Assembly (NCBI RefSeq): GCF_003672135.1
Contig: NC_039511.1
Location: 15,278,464 to 15,342,463 of the forward strand
DNA: 64,000 bases
Reading direction: 5' to 3'
DNA from: Ooceraea biroi
Lineage: Eukaryota > Arthropoda > Insecta > Hymenoptera > Formicidae
A program made the translations under genes and the position numbers. A model generated the notes under the pieces. The model did not search any database and had not been told where the DNA came from. It was given only the letters and a program-made list of their open reading frames with translations. Below are positions 1 to 13,260 of this stretch, in pieces (within the stretch, counting starts at the first letter, position 1; each line of letters begins with the position of its first letter).

Positions 1-3000
1 AAAGGGGCGGGAGAGGGTGCACAGCGCAGAGAATATGGAAAAACCAAACTGGCCACTCGACTTTTGTTCTTTGATCGAGGTCGAGAGCAACGAGCGAATG
101 GGGTGGCGAAAAACGTTCGAAAGGGGGTAGCGCTTGATCCGATTAAAAATGGCGTTTGATAAATTCGCGCGGATGCGGGTGTTACGCCGGCCAACCCCAG
201 GATAATTAAAACGTTACGGACCGGTTTGGGGACATAATTTTTCTCTCCCTTTCCAGCATTCTCGTTACTAACACGACCTACTTTTCCAATTAATTTTAAG
301 TGAACTCCGCTTTAGCAGAATTTTAATTGAAAGCTCGGTTACAAAGACACTTTTATGTGGAATATATTAAAAATTTTTGCTGAAGTATAGTGTCTGCAAT
401 CTCATTTGGAAAAGGTCTCTATGAGATTGCTTGAAGGAATCACGCACGAATGACGGCACATTTCCACCTTATTTCCGTAAAAGTTTAACTTTTTGTATTA
501 AATAAAAGATTAAAGTGGCGAAAAAGTATCAGCGATATGTTTTAGAAATATAAATTGATACGAAATAAATCGATGAGCTGAAGTCATTATCTGGATAATT
601 AATTTAAATTTGTTTACGAACATATTTATGAATTAATAACGTTTATATTTTTGAATCCTGCAGTTGTCCGATATCTTCACAATTATCCTATCATATTTCG
701 TGCGAAAAATTTTGATGTTTGAAGTTATTCAAGAATCAGACATTAAATGGTCTTAATTAATATTATGACAATAGTATAATGTATCTATTGTATTTTACCT
801 GATTAATTACGTAGTTTTTAAAATACAATTTCATCGCGTTTTATTTCGCGCTATTGAGAGGAAAAAGCTTTCAAAATTCAACTGGTTGACTAACTTCCAG
901 TCTCAGGCTCGACGAATGCAAATTCAGATAAAAGCGAATGATCCACAGCGCTTTAAAAAATTCTGCCTAATAATTCTGGCCGCCAATGGCAGCTCGGAGT
1001 TTCGAGAGCTCATTGACGAGCTCGTGGGCTTTTTTCGCATCGGTGATGCGCGTTAGAAGTTTCTGGACAAACTTTTCGCGGCGGAGGCGTACTCCAAATG
1101 CAACTCCACTGAAATGATCGGCACAAGAGTTTTTCGGATGTGGTCGAAAAAATAGAAGAGAAGTAGAAAACGTGGCGTTCGGACAGATATTCATTGAGAC
1201 TCGATACCAAACGGATTAATGAATGTAGGTAAAACATTAATTACAGACAATAGCAGTGCTATTAATTTTCTAGCAATTATTGCAATATATTATAATTGCA
1301 ACAATTATTAATCATAGGGATTATCATAATAATGACTGCAAATTACTGTAATAAGAATCCAGCGAGTGTACTAATTACGACATTTATATGATTGTTATAT
1401 TATTTAGCCTGTAATTTTGCAGTATTATATTATTGCACCTGTTTTTACGATTTATAATTTGCTTAAAAGGCTCAAGTATTTTTATATTCATGTTTTATTT
1501 GACTTATTAATTAAATTAAACACGATTTTATCTATCGATATTTTTCCGACCATGAATGATCCAAAGAATAATCATTAAAAATCTCTTTTTGTCGTCTTTC
1601 GGCTAATAACGCTAATAACAACTTGTTATGATGAAACATGCTACAACAAAGTTATACAATTCTACGTTACAGTTGCGTTACAGTTCTGATTTCAAAGGTG
1701 TCTAACGACCAGGATAGTCATAGAATTGTGGTTCGCGTAGGGAAAGCGAAGTGAGATAGCAAAACCGTCTTCGCTTCTTCTCGCTCGACTACGGCCTTTG
1801 TACGCTTGAGGTTTCATGGTCGGTAAAAAGTACAGAGTAATGCAGGAATAAGCGGAAGGGCGAAGGGGGGCTAGTTTGAGGGCTGGGCTCGCGAGAAAAC
1901 GTTTCGTGTGTTTCCTGTGCCGAGCCAGCCGGACGAGGTCAAACACTGGCCAGCTTAGGTCCGCGGTGGACCGTGACTTTGTGGCTCTGCAAGGGAAATG
2001 GTCAGGCAGTCGACGAACGGGGGAGAAGGGAGAGGGGAACAAAGGTAACAGACTTCCGAGGGTATTTTCATGCCGATCGGAAAACGGATATCGGCATCAT
2101 TGGATTGCACAGTGTGCTGCAGAGCGTATGACAGTGCTGTCTCTTTAGAAAAAACGGACCGGAGAGAGTTTGTTGACCGGAAAGAGGGGGAGAGAGAGAG
2201 GGAAACATCGGCAGCGTTTTTCTCTTAAACTCCAAAATAATTTGCAAAAATAGAGACAAACCTACAGTAGCGATACCGAGAGATTTAAGTGGGAATTTAA
2301 TTCGGCTCCTAAGATTTAAGTCTCGAAGCAAGAACAGAAAGAAGAAAGAGGAGATTTCTCTGTTCCCCAGTCGAATCGGTAGAATTACGAGTAATAGAAC
2401 CGGTAGAATTACATGTAATATCGGAGAGGAGTTTCGGTAATCTTCGAGATTAACGTATTGGCAGCCGGCTTACGAATGATCAAGGAACGATTAAAAAAAA
2501 AACGAGGAAGAAGGAAGTCGGAAGAGTAAGTGCAAGCGTCGACTTGGATCGGCACGCATGAATGGAGGAGAAACGGCTGGTAAAGACAAGCTCACAGGGT
2601 TGGATCAGAGCTGGCTCAAAGCTACACGGGGGTGGAGGCTAGGCTGGGATGCTGTGACTGCATTTGCGTGTTTCCCGACGGTACATAGCGAGAGACGGAT
2701 GGCGGTTAGGTCACCGACGCGAGATACAGGCCGCCGGAACACGATTGTTGCATTATTCGGGGGCCGCAGCTTTCGAACTTGCGGCGGAGCTTGCGACCTC
2801 GTCTTCGCGACGTAACCGCAACGAAAGAATTAATCTCTCGAATGCGAACCGCGGCCAGCCCTGGCTTTCTGCTCGTCGTTCTTCTTCCTTTCTTCTGCGA
2901 TACGTGCTCTTCTTTACGATATTTTCTTTTTTACGATTACAACCGCGAGTTTTATGTGTTACGCGTTTCTTTATATGTGCGTATATGGATTGTAATTAAC

Positions 3001-5896
3001 GAATCATGAATAATAATTCAATAAATTATCACAATCACCAAATAAGAATAAAATTTTTGACAGCAATAAACCTCTGAAATATTAAATATTATATAGACTG
3101 TCAAAATGCATGATCCGCATTGTGACAGACAGGCAACTATATAGATAACATGCTTTTTTGAGAGATTATGCAATATTCATGCATATACAACAGGACTGAT
3201 GCGATTTCCAATATCAAAAATCAAATATTGAAAATGGAAATAAAACGCAAGAGAGTTTACAAAATCGAACAATATTAACCGATTAAAGCAATTTATATTT
3301 TTGTCACATATTATTCACAAAATATCGTGTCATGGCAGGCGATTGTCGTGAGCAATTGCCATTTTTCAAATCTACTGAACTACTTAAAAATGTACTGAAA
3401 ACAGAACAGAGGAAACCTGATACATAATATATTTTTGCAAGGAAGATACGTAATCGTAATCACGAAAGTCACGCTCCTCACGGTCGTTACAAACGAGGAA
3501 CGTACGATCGCTCTCGTTATGGCCTGCTTTTTAACACACTCGAACGGGCACGGTATTTCGCCGCCGGTAAATCGAAATGGCGGAAGTGGAAGCGCTTCGG
3601 GGCGCGTCGGCTTTTCTTGGGGACCGAGGCAGCGGCGGACACTCGCGTTTATGCCGGAACTTCCACGGCCTCGACGTTTCATTTCCGTCGATCGGACGGA
3701 AGTTTCCTTCTCCGTACGGGCCGGGGTTTGTCTCGCGAAGTGAGCAAACAGGAAGGAGAAAGCAAAAAGAAGAGCAGGTTGAAAAGCGAACGACGACGAC
3801 GACGAGGACAACGAGAAGGACGGTAGTCTGCGATAAAGAAAAACAAGCGGCTTAAGGAGTTTAAATATACGTTGGGAATTAAGGCCTCTTACGTACGCAA
3901 ACGTAACGGTCGGCAGAGCCGTTTCCTTTTCGCCTTTTTCCACTGACAATTTCTCGAGTCGCAACGAGCTACGAGCAACGAGTCGCCGAGGAGTACATAA
4001 CGTTTCAAGGAGGAGCAGGGGTAAGGGGGGATAGTTCGTTCGTCGCATTTAACTGTTTCCTGCGACGAGCTGCCGCAGCTCCTATCTGCTTAAATCCACA
4101 TTATGAACCCTGGCACGAAGGCTGAAACTCGAACCAGCTTGGTCCTCGCGCTAATTGTTGATCTCTTATTATAAACTTTCAATAATTATGTTATAATTAT
4201 ATTATATATAAAATGTATATATGAATTAATAATCGATGTGTCTTTGGCATTATTATTTTGTGTGTACGTTTTCGAAGTTCTTTCTCTCAATATCTTAATA
4301 ATATTTCAAATTTATTTTAAATGTATGTATGCTGATATAATTATCAATTATATGATTGTTTTACTGACATCAGTGATATATTTCTCGAAAGGGGAGCGTT
4401 CCTTAATCGAGATAGAACTGGACATTTGTAGCTGATCCAAGTACGCATCACATAGATATCGTCCATATTGATAACAAATCCGCGTAATACCTTTAAGCTT
4501 TCATCGTCACGTTAGGAAAGGGATATTGGGGCTAATAGAGCAAGTTGCATCATGGCGCCAAGTTGCGCCAAGTTTAGCCCGGTTGAATCCGGCCCAAACA
4601 CGATCGATATAAATACTAATCAACGAATCTTGATCAGCCAATCCTGTTATCAACGCCTAATGTTACGTGCTACGAAAAATAGAATGAATACTCATAATGG
4701 ATCTCGTCATGAATATTTCATTAACCATTACAGTTGCTCTTAGATTTGCTATTTCCGATAAATATAATAGAGCATATGTGGGACATTCTATATAAAGCTT
4801 ATGAGAATAGGAAGAAGTTGCGGTATAATATGAAAATTATTCTTTCCGAAACAGTTTAGTAATAACCGTGTTTCATATAAAATGAACGAGAAATTAGAAT
4901 TAACCAGACCAGTAAAAGAGTATATTTTTGCAATCTAGCGCAATAGATTATACGATTAATCTCTTTTTCGTTTTTTTTCTCCTTTTTCTCGTTGCATAAC
5001 TACGCTTGGCATGATTTTGCCCCATATCCGTGACCAATGTGCAACTTTCTGACGTATCAAGCTAAGACCGCCCCTAAGCTACTAATTATAAGCGATCTAT
5101 GTTTGGCCGTCTTACCGATGTTTTCTGGCATTGATTGTAGATACGCTTTACTTCTCATTCAGTTTCTCTTGAGCTATTGAACGCGATTAACCGGCGTCAT
5201 CCAGCGGCTTGCTAACAATTAACCCTTGTTTGAAAGTACAACTTGTTACAAGTATCTACAAATGATAGTAAAGTCAGATAAATAAATGATTTCCTACCGC
5301 AAAAATTGAACTAACTCATATCGCATTTTCCTAAGTTGAAAGTTAATTATATAAATTAAATATATATATAATTTCTCGATACATAGTTTCTCTCTCTCTC
5401 CCACTATAGAAACATCTTTTAATAGCGTTGAAAAACGGTAAAACTTTTTATTCAACTTTTAAACTTTTCTTTCGTATTTATCCATTCGGAAAGGCCCTAC
5501 GAGGAAAGGCATAATAACTATAAAATGATCTTATGCGAGAGATCGTGTTTCGAGATAGAACGAGTTAAAATATCACTCGCTCCGGCATCTCGTATACTTT
5601 CGCACGGTTTGCTCGGACACTCGTAGCTATACGATATGTTACAGTTTGACGTCATCAATATATTGAATTCAACAGGCCAGGGTTAACGGAGGTTAACTCG
5701 TACGTCTACGCACGAGTTCCCGTCTTTCTGCTTTCTACTCTTCCTCGCCGTAACAACGACGTTCGCAGTCGCGCGGCCAAGCTTCGATAATAAATCGAGA
5801 TCTATTGCATGGCGCGTCTAGCTCGACTGCGCCGTAATTCAAAGGCGCAGTTCCCATTATTTGTCAGCAGACAGGTGAATTACATACGAGTGTAGG

Positions 5897-5942
<46 letters not shown>

Positions 5943-7100
5943 AGTCTCCGTCTCTACATGACAAGATATCAAGTGGACTTTCTCCGAACAAGCGGAATGA
6001 ATTGCATATATACTTTCTACATACGAGCTATCGATTGCTGCCTGTCGAGGGTGCCGAGGGAAAGTTTCGACACGAGGCAATATAGCTTCCCTTATTCGAA
6101 TTTTCTTGCTCGAAACGGGAATGGAAATGTAAACGCAGGAAGTCGATTGGCAGCGAACTTTTGTGATGAGCGCTGCACAAACAACGGCGCAAGGCACCGC
6201 CGATCGCCCATTGATCGCGTTTAGTCTTCAAGTGTAGCGCGAATCAAGCTCTCGGATAACGCGCTCTCGCATCGATCTGCATTGTACCGCTCAAGCTCGA
6301 GCTTATCGCGTTTCGAAGTTGTTGCATTCGCACCGCGCACCTGAAAGCGGTCGACTTCATCAATCGATTCGGGCGCATCAAAGAATCTGTAATTGGCAGA
6401 GAAATGTTTTTGCAAGGGGGATGATTAAGTAACGCGAGCGAATGGAGGCTAAATGAAACAAACGCGAACAGGTCAGCAGGGATGATGGACGAGATATCTC
6501 AAGCGGGCGGATTAATGTACGCTCTGCGGAGGATCGCCACGCGTGATCCTCGATTCGTCCATTAAATATATTTGCGGTACTTATTACATCGTTCTATGCA
6601 TACATACATCCCGTGCGTGCTGACGAACGAGGGTTCAGAGCAAATCGGTTAAAACCGACAGCGTATGACGTAAATGCGATTTTACGGGCGCACGTAACGC
6701 GTGATCGTAGCGGCATGCCCGATGTCGCGAATGGTTACCGTAATCCCCTATCGCTATCGGAGTTCCACGATCGCTATATCGCACCCCTCCTCCGCGTATT
6801 TCTTCCTGATGATACGCGAAAACAGGTAGCTCCGGGTAGGAAGAAAGGGTTGAGCCAGCTGCCGATTGCGAGCGAGGCGCGCACGCTACTGAAATCGGAT
6901 TAAGAAATCGAGCTGGGATATTGCATTTTTGATCGGGGCTCTGCCGGTTCGTAACCGGCCGGGGTTTCCTATTGGGTTGAATTATTAAATTCAATTTTTC
7001 GAGTACTGAGAGATTTGAATTATTAAGGCGGCCTTGGCACGAAGACTCTCTTTGCAATCGCGCGACTGTCTATATCTTTCCCTTTCTTTCTTCTTCTTGC
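1..7100. other. Noncoding region: alternating AT-rich and GC-rich blocks
   Basis: AT-rich stretches at about 200-960, 1200-1680, 3000-3380 and 4150-5560 alternate with CpG-rich blocks at about 1730-2180, 2540-2900 and 3430-4080. Open frames such as 3380-4048 on the minus strand lie in the GC-rich blocks and contain purine/pyrimidine-biased, low-complexity peptide runs with no domain. Two near-identical copies of a cggtagaattac...gtaat motif lie at 2376-2425, about 26 bp apart. An AT microsatellite at 5899-5939 is listed separately. Nothing else is recognised. Confidence 0.6.
5899..5939. repeat. (AT)n microsatellite
   Basis: About 20 uninterrupted AT dinucleotides, flanked by ggcg on the left and aaagag on the right. 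It is probably length-polymorphic. Confidence 0.97.
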
Positions 7101-10010
7101 CTCATGCGCGACTGGCATCATACTTCTTACATCAGTTGAGGAAACAGAATATATAATAATGTTTCGTAGCAGTTTTTCTCCTTTTGTTATAAAATTTCAT
7201 TTTATATTACATATACCACTTCACATCTACTTGATCCGAGATGGATTAGTTTGTTATTACTGTTTATTCAGTTTTACAAATGTTTGGAGTCAAATAGAAA
7301 CATTGCCTCTCTTTGTTCTTTTTCTTTTACTCTGTTTCTTCATTTGTCTTTTCTCTCGTCTGCCACGCATTGTACTCTGCTCTTTCTCTGGGCTTTGCTC
7401 GCGAGTCCGCATTTCTACTTCGCTTTCTACTATTGTATCTTCAAGCATGAAACTATAACTTGATACGATCTCATCAAATTCGCAAACCGATGGCCGACGA
7501 CTGAAAAATTTAAGAGGATGAATGCGATCGTCGGTGCACGCTCGTCGGATTTCCGGCCGTTTCGCCAATGATGGCCGAGATTCAGCGAGGAATCTTTTAA
7601 AAGAAAGAATGCTTTGTGCGACGGAAATAAACGTGATGCCGGGATGCTTCTCGCGAAAATTTCGTCTCTTTGGGTAACGCTTCCGTTAGAGACAGATTGG
7701 AAATTCCAATTTCTCCGTTTGCATTCTCGGGACCCATCGTAACCAAGAGTTCCAGAATACAAACAACGTAAGGGGAGTTTATTCTTTACTTAGGTTCAAG
7801 TGGACTTTATTTCCACTGAGAGATAATTCAAGTCTTCGTCGTCGAGATATTTAACCCAGGTGAATAGAAAAAAAGTTACTAAATAAGACGACGTTCAATC
7901 AATTAGATAACTTTTTGACATTCGATTTTAAATATCCTTGCAACTGGCTCTCGAGATAAAAACTCATCAAGTAAATTCCGTTTGGAATTGTATGAAGAAA
8001 GAAGATCGTTCAGTCGTCTATAATTCAAAAGTTATTGCCGTCTTGACATTTTTATTCAGGAAAGTCAACTCTAAATCAAAGACGAAGACTCGGTAAGATA
8101 AGAAAAGGTGCGTAGAATCTGTAACATTTATCATCACTTTCATCTTGATTTTTTTATTTTGCACGTAAGTAAAACTATCGCGATTTGATGTGACGGAGAA
8201 TATCGTCTCTTCACATGTATTAAATCACTCGGAAAATTCGGAACGAATTAATGAAAATTCCCTTAGTGGGTACTGTCAAGAGAAAGGAGTAGCAAACAAG
8301 TCGATACAAAATACGTCGGTACAGATCAGAGTTTCTATCAGAAGGTGGACGCAATTCGTGATAGTATCCAGCTGTGAGACAAACGAAACGAAACGGAACG
8401 ATGATGTCTTGGGGAGATGAGGGCCGCGGGTCGGGAAGGTAGGATCTTCACCGGCTAGTTTTCCGCGCGATTTACCGCGAGAAACCCGAGAAAGGATTGA
8501 GGGTCCGAGATTGGAAGGAGCTGAGCGATGCGGAAGTGGTAGTCGGAGGTTCGGGACGGGAGACAGAGCCGAAAACGAAAAAGCCTCGTCGAGAGCCTTC
8601 TTAAGTGGGCAGAGCTGGTGGCGAAGGTGCTGATACACGAGGAGGAAGAGACTTGCGGAGCGGCAAGGGGCGGGACAGCCGGCGGAGGGTTGGGGTAGTA
8701 GATGGAGGAGGTGCCGGTGTAAGGAAGACGTGGAACAGTGGCTTAGCGATGGGTATTATCGTATGAGAATCTCTCATCGGGTCCGATAGTTCGAGCGCGC
8801 GGATGTGGAATAAAGCTCATCAAGGATTCAGCCCGCAATCCGCATTCGATGAATTAAAGATGTCGCCGGGAGTAACAAGAATGGAGCCCTCGTCTCTCGT
8901 TCTCCGCCGTCGGCTTGCCCTTCCTTCGTTCCTTCGAGCCGCTGCATCGCCATTTCTGCAGGCTCGCGGAGTCGTCCCGGCGCTTATCCGTCTTATTACG
9001 GAATGGAATTAACCTCCGCTATCCTGGCAGCGGTCAGATATTGATCTCTTCAAGTCGAGCAGCTCAAGTCCGCCGGGAAACGAAATTCGCTTTTAGCGTG
9101 GATGCACGCACGATTTTCGAAATATCGAGTTTCATAATGTATTTGCCCATGACTACGGAATTTCAATTTTTGTCGGAAAACTTTTGTCGTTAACATTAAT
9201 TTTCTACATTAAACACCTTCGAGAGCTTTAAAAGACGGTAAACAATGGGAAATAGAATTATCTTATTTACCTGCATAGCTAAAAGCTTGTATATTGCAGT
9301 TCAACAACCTTTTATCGATTTTCATATATGTATAAATATCTTGTGGCTGAGAAAAGGTACTCTTAAGGTACTCTTAAGGCATCTGCATGATGATAATAAA
9401 ATAAAGCGTCTAATATAAATAGCATAGCAGGATGACACGTTTTCAAGATAACGACGTTTTCCCGAGTTGCTCTACAAAATGTTTATCTCGATACTATCTT
9501 CAGCCATAAATCCAAGCCCCGGATTCTCTTTTGAGCTCCTACTTCATTCTGAATGTCGCCGGTGCTATTTATTAAGTTAATCGCCATCTCATTGTCAGCC
9601 GCAAGCTTGTCGCTGGATCTAATCAATCGCAAGTGACGTGAAATAAAGATCAAGAGATGCGGAAGTGGAGAGTCCTCGAGAACGAGAGGGGGAGGAGGAG
9701 AATGCCATCAAGAAAATCAGTCGCGGTCAACGTAAGCGGGGGGAGACACTTCGCGGCAAAGTGTCAGCAGAAAAGCAGGGGCTGGCGACAAAGAGTCCGT
9801 GGGCCTCGCCGGGGTGCTTGGAGGGTAACTGTGCGCGGATGGGCGGCACAAAGAGAGACAAAGAAGGAGGGTGGCGAGAGTGGTCGTACCTGGGTTACCA
9901 TCATTACGATGGTGGGCCATAGCTGCAATGCGGGCGCCTATGCGACCGAGTGGAGAGTAGCGGGGTGGTGCGCACTCCACCGGGTGCCTACTATGCACCG
10001 ACTATGCATT

Positions 10011-10042
10011 CCCCCCCCCCCCTCTCTCTCTCAGTCTCTCTC
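10011..10042. repeat. Poly-C run followed by CT-rich tract
   Basis: Twelve consecutive C bases (10011-10022) run straight into a CT-dinucleotide tract, preceded by two ctatgca copies. The length is likely variable or uncertain in the assembly. Confidence 0.9.
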
Positions 10043-11405
10043 ACTATGCATCAACCGCGGTGCTATCGCGAGCCCTGAAAGCGGGATTGGCTCGCAGCCA
10101 GGTAGGCTCCAGGTTCTGTCGTCCCTCTTACGTTTCACCCCGTGACGCGCGTAGGGAATCAACCTACCCTCCGTCTATTACTACCCTCCTCGTGGCGTCC
10201 GCTATTTCGCCGCGTCGATCTGACATTCGAGCTAACCCTTGTGACCCGAAATAAATGTTATTCGCTCTTACTTTCATATCCGCCGAAGTAAAGAATTACT
10301 TGTAATTACGTTAAAGTAAAATAGGGTTAAAACGTAATTAGTTGTGAGACGCCCCTAACCATGTCTTTAATTTCGAAATAATTGATATTAATTTTTCCCA
10401 ACCGCGCGTATTAATATTCTATGATTTCCATCTTGACTCGTTGTAATTCGACAAGTTCGCGAATCTACGGCAATATATAATCTGGTATCGATTCTTACGT
10501 AACGTTCTCGTATATATTCTAATATCCGTGTACAACATTTCGGGCTGGCTATCAATGATGCACGAGGTCGGGTTGGCCGCGAGCCCGACGAAGAAAAACC
10601 ATTACCAGTTCGTTCGCGAAAAGGACTACAGCAATTTGGAATTGGTTCGCTACCGTCCGGAGCGGTACGTCCAATTCCCGCGCGGCTCGTCCGCTCGGCA
10701 CGCCGCGATTCTCAGCCGGACTTCCAAGTATACGCTTACGTTGCCGTTAATGGCTCGTCGCTGCGCATGAAGACGACGATCACGACGGGATCTGGACGGC
10801 GCGATCTTTTTGGGATGCTGCGCGCACGCCGAAATAGACGTCGGCACGCGGGAGAGACGCGGCGTTCCGCTCGCGGCGAGTCTTCCCGCGCGAGACACGC
10901 GAGAACATGGGGACGAGGAATTTTCATGTAGGATACGACATGCGCACACGGCAATGTTTATTCATTTATTTTATTACTCGCATGCACGCCGCTGACGACG
11001 TCACTGGACGATTGCCGCATCACTCGGCTGAGGAGTTTGTTGAACGCGAAAGGTCGCCGGCAATTGGGCCATCGTGTGCATGGCCGTTCACTGGACTCCT
11101 CCTTGCATGATAATTAATATAGTATATATTGAATATCAATAGCACTATTAATGGCTGCGGATGGGAAATACGCCATCCTGACGATACACTGACGGCAGTA
11201 TTGATCGTTAATTGCGGCATTTTCGGGCTTAACGGTATTACTGGCGGTTTAGGGATTATTTGATGGATGACGATGAAGAATTGATTCTGTTTATCTGGCT
11301 AATGGCTCGCTAACTTCGACTGATTGTATGAATATTTTACGAAATTATCTCTCTCGATATTTATCGTTGCGACATTTATAAAGTGGACTGTCGATGTATC
11401 AAGAA

Positions 11406-11436
11406 TCACATTGATATTGAGTATATCAATGTGATA
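11406..11436. repeat. Short perfect inverted repeat
   Basis: The motif cacattgata pairs with tatcaatgtg across a short spacer, giving a small AT-rich hairpin within ordinary AT-rich intron. There is no run of T after it and no sign of function. Confidence 0.6.
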
Positions 11437-12499
11437 TACTAGTAGGAAATATAATAATAGGAACACTGACGTCATGCACGAACAAATTCCAAGACTTGTT
11501 ACGATAAAAATTAGATTTTGTCCGAGTTCCCAGGACTCGCAAGGCCTGATACGTTTTTATGTTAATGATACATTAATATCTGCTATCTGCTATCTCCGTT
11601 AAGTATTTCATTTATGAATATTACTCACTGTTTAATCAAAATTATATTATCAGTAATATTGATCACACGCATACAGGAGGATCGTAGTGACAAGCTGATC
11701 GTATGAATAACACATACGAACAACACGCTGATATCGTTAATAATAATTCAATGCAAAACGCGTAGCATCGCAAGTCAACGCTTGGAATTGTGTTCGCAAT
11801 CCGCATTCATCCAATTTAATTTACGCAAAAGCGTATTTACGCAACGTCTTTAATAGCATCGCTGCTTTATATTTGTCGACGACGTGCGTAAGCATCGCAC
11901 TCGTGGCTAATTCTGGTAGCTTCGCACAAAAATAGAAGTTAATAATTTCTTCGATTTCTAGTTCTGAATTTAGAAAATAACAATTTTTCCGTTCCCTCTT
12001 TCTATATGTATCTTTGTAAATTATTTATTCTATAAAATGATTATTTATATAAAAATATTTCTCGTACAATTAACTATAGATAGACTCATGTTGCTCTCGC
12101 TAACTATTTAAGGAATTTAAGGAATAGGAAGTTTCGGTATATGCGATTGTTTTAAATTAATTAAATATTTATCTCTTCTCTCATCTTGACGCGTCACTCT
12201 AACAGTAAAACGATGCAACGGGTATGGTGACCCATTGCCGAAGATGCGACATCCTTGCTGACAGGGATCTCATCCCGCGGGTAATAGGGAATGAGGAGTT
12301 CTCTTTTTGCTCGGAGGGGTATCACGACGCCATTAATATAGTCTTGGGTGCACGCTGCAGATCTCTCTTTCTCCCCCTATCTCTATCTCTCTTCCTCTTT
12401 CTCGTTCGTTCTTGCCTGCCTGGAACAGGCGCGCAGTAACTTCGCGTTTATTCAAATGATGCTTTAGGTTGAGCCTTGAGCGTCCTTTGGCGGTGGATA

Positions 12500-13260
12500 A
12501 GTAATCCTGGCGGATTCGCGGGAGGCGTAACTCGAGGAAGAAGCGAAGAAAGAAGCACGGCTGGAGATCGGCAAGGGGAGAGAGAAGAGGCACGTTCGAG
12601 GGTCAGGGATAGGGTACAGTCAAGGGGCAAGAGAAAGAAAGGAAGGCAGACGGAGGGACGGAGACACAGAAGCGGGAAGATCGTGAAGATGGGAAAGGCA
12701 CAGGGTGAAGGAAGGCAGCGAAGACGAAGGGACGAGGAGGAAGAGGCGGACAAGGCCATTCGTTTCAATGAACGGCCCTCCGGAATGGGGGAACCGCCCC
12801 TTCTCCTCTCTCTCTTTCTCTCTTTCTCTCGTTCGGTATCCTGCCCCGGCTCCTGGGGGATCCGAGAGATAGGATAGGATAGAACTTGGTATATAGGACT
12901 TTATGCGAGTCTTCTCTGAATAGAAAAACACTCGAGAGCGGAGGCCAGCGTGCACCGTGCTCACCCTCGCCTCTACGCCCTCTGCGTCTCCCGCCTTCTC
13001 CCCGTTGGCCTCCTGGCGTCTCTTCCGATTTCTCCCGAGCGTTGAATCTCATTTGAATGGAGCCCGCCACCTTGCCGTCTCCACCTTCCGTCATTGACTA
13101 CCGTGTGGATAGTTTCGGTTCTGTGAAGCTTCGCCGTGGCACAGCGAGCAATGTGCTCCAAGCACGGCGTGCTGCAAGAGATCTCTCTTCCTCTCCTCGA
13201 AAAGAGGGACAGAGAGGGATGAGAGGCAAACCGAGGGCAACATCGACGTTTGCGAACTAG
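12500..13260. repeat. Long purine-rich tract followed by pyrimidine-rich tract
   Basis: From about 12530 to 12760 the plus strand is dominated by A and G in irregular gaagaagg-type runs. From 12797 to 12835 it switches to CTCTCTTT runs, and shorter pyrimidine and purine runs alternate to 13230. The bias produces several overlapping spurious open frames rich in Arg/Glu on one strand and Ser/Leu/Pro on the other. It is low-complexity DNA rather than a gene. Confidence 0.75.

Larger units (their letters stand above)
7101..12200. other. Noncoding region with CpG-rich islands
   Basis: Pyrimidine-rich sequence at about 7150-7450 gives way to AT-rich DNA, then to purine- and CpG-rich blocks at about 8390-9060, 9650-10260 and 10540-11110, and finally to AT-rich DNA from 11330 to 12200. 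An 11-bp unit aaggtactctt is repeated twice at 9354-9379. Open frames here (for example 9657-10145 and 10528-10770) have no recognisable domain. No RNA gene or transposase was seen. Confidence 0.55.

Noticed and set aside
3380..4048. 222-codon open frame on the minus strand
   Set aside because: Its peptide contains low-complexity Ser/Phe/Leu runs from purine/pyrimidine-biased DNA. No domain, splice context or homology was recognised.
9657..10145. 162-codon plus-strand frame, with an internal gtaagc near 9732 that could make a short first exon
   Set aside because: Arg/Gly-rich peptide from purine-rich DNA running into a C12/CT tract. The donor-like hexamer alone is weak support.
10528..10770. 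Plus-strand frame with protein-like composition (KKNHYQFVREKDYSNLELV)
   Set aside because: It starts at GTG rather than ATG, no acceptor lies just upstream, and no family was recognised. It remains possible as a decayed coding fragment.
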